DNA of 5,815 nt from Hyphomicrobiales bacterium. GTDB taxonomy: Bacteria; Pseudomonadota; Alphaproteobacteria; Rhizobiales; Xanthobacteraceae. The position numbers were made by a program, and so were the translations under genes. Shown here in pieces: positions 5,443 through 5,815 of this stretch. Numbering within the stretch: the first letter of the stretch is position 1; each line of letters begins with the position of its first letter. The stretch spans positions 1 through 5,815 of the forward strand of contig PLTE01000378.1 of the NCBI GenBank assembly GCA_003164375.1. The letters are read 5' to 3'. Under the pieces are notes generated by a model. That model was not told where the DNA came from. It was given only the letters and a program-made list of their open reading frames with translations, and ran no database searches.

Positions 5443-5815
5443 GCTCCGTGCGCCACTTCCTCGATCTCATCGACATTCCGTCAGCCGACTTGCGCCGGAT
5501 GATCGAGGCTGCGCGCACCATGAAGGCCCATATGAAGGGTAAGCGCGATCGGCCGCTCGCCGGCAAGACGCTGGCGATGATTTTCCAGCGGCCCTCGACG
5601 CGCACCCGCGTTTCGTTCGAGGTCGCGATGCGTCAGCTCGGCGGCGACACCATCCTGTTGACCGCGGAGGAGATGCAGCTCGGCCGCGGCGAGACGCTCG
5701 CCGATACGGCGCGCGTATTGTCGCGCTATATCGATGCCATCATGATCCGTACGCTTGATCCCGAGGCGGTCGCCGAGCTGGCGCGCCATGCCACGGTGCC
5801 GGTGATCAACGGTCT
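5439..5815 (+). CDS. argF: Ornithine carbamoyltransferase ArgF, 5' part only
   Basis: The first 125 codons are present; the gene runs off the right edge, roughly 40% of the usual length of about 305-315 residues. The enzyme makes citrulline from ornithine and carbamoyl phosphate in the cytoplasm. The N-terminal carbamoyl-phosphate domain is clear: RHFLDLIDIPSADLRRMI (5-22), LAMIFQRPSTRTRVSFEVAM (45-64) with the phosphate-binding STRTR at 53-57, then LGRGETLADTARVLSRY (81-97) and IMIRT (101-105). The Q-L-G-R-G-E segment favours ornithine over aspartate carbamoyltransferase, and the argD neighbour agrees. ATG 5439 overlaps the argD stop by 4 bp, so translation is probably coupled to argD. The ornithine-binding half is outside the window and cannot be checked. 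Confidence 0.95.
   Translation, partial: MSSVRHFLDLIDIPSADLRRMIEAARTMKAHMKGKRDRPLAGKTLAMIFQRPSTRTRVSFEVAMRQLGGDTILLTAEEMQLGRGETLADTARVLSRYIDAIMIRTLDPEAVAELARHATVPVING

Overview
The window looks like ordinary chromosomal core DNA from an alphaproteobacterium, most likely of the order Hyphomicrobiales (Rhizobiales; Bradyrhizobium, Rhodopseudomonas or Xanthobacter type). The reasons are high GC with strong G/C third-position bias, a GcrA-family cell-cycle regulator (a family essentially confined to Alphaproteobacteria), and the order pst-phoU-phoB / gcrA / argD-argF. From memory, rhizobia such as Sinorhizobium meliloti have the same order. Genus cannot be settled without a search. I see no mobile element, CRISPR array, rRNA or tRNA.

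Layout. Positions 1-3310 (+ strand) hold the distal part of a phosphate-uptake operon: the 3' end of pstC, then pstA, pstB, phoU and phoB, nearly abutting or overlapping (4 bp gap, ATGA overlap, 5 bp gap, 26 bp gap). Positions 3386-3883 (- strand) hold gcrA, convergent with phoB across 75 bp containing a hairpin but no T-tract. Positions 3884-4251 form a 368 bp divergent intergenic region between gcrA and argD. It carries three GANTC (CcrM-type) sites, a DnaA-box-like sequence, a near-consensus sigma70 promoter reading toward argD, and two perfect 8 bp hairpins in the predicted argD leader. From 4252 to the end (+ strand) lies an arginine biosynthesis unit: argD (GTG start), then argF overlapping it by ATGA and running off the window.

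How the genes work together. PstC and PstA form the membrane channel and PstB the ATPase of the high-affinity phosphate ABC transporter. PhoU couples transporter state to the PhoR/PhoB two-component system, and PhoB activates the Pho regulon; pstS, phoR and the Pho-box promoter would lie upstream. GcrA works with sigma70 at CcrM-methylated GANTC promoters, so GANTC sites beside its own gene are of interest. ArgD makes acetylornithine and ArgF converts ornithine to citrulline.

The coding content is conventional. The least explained sequence is the gcrA-argD intergenic region, and most findings concern it.
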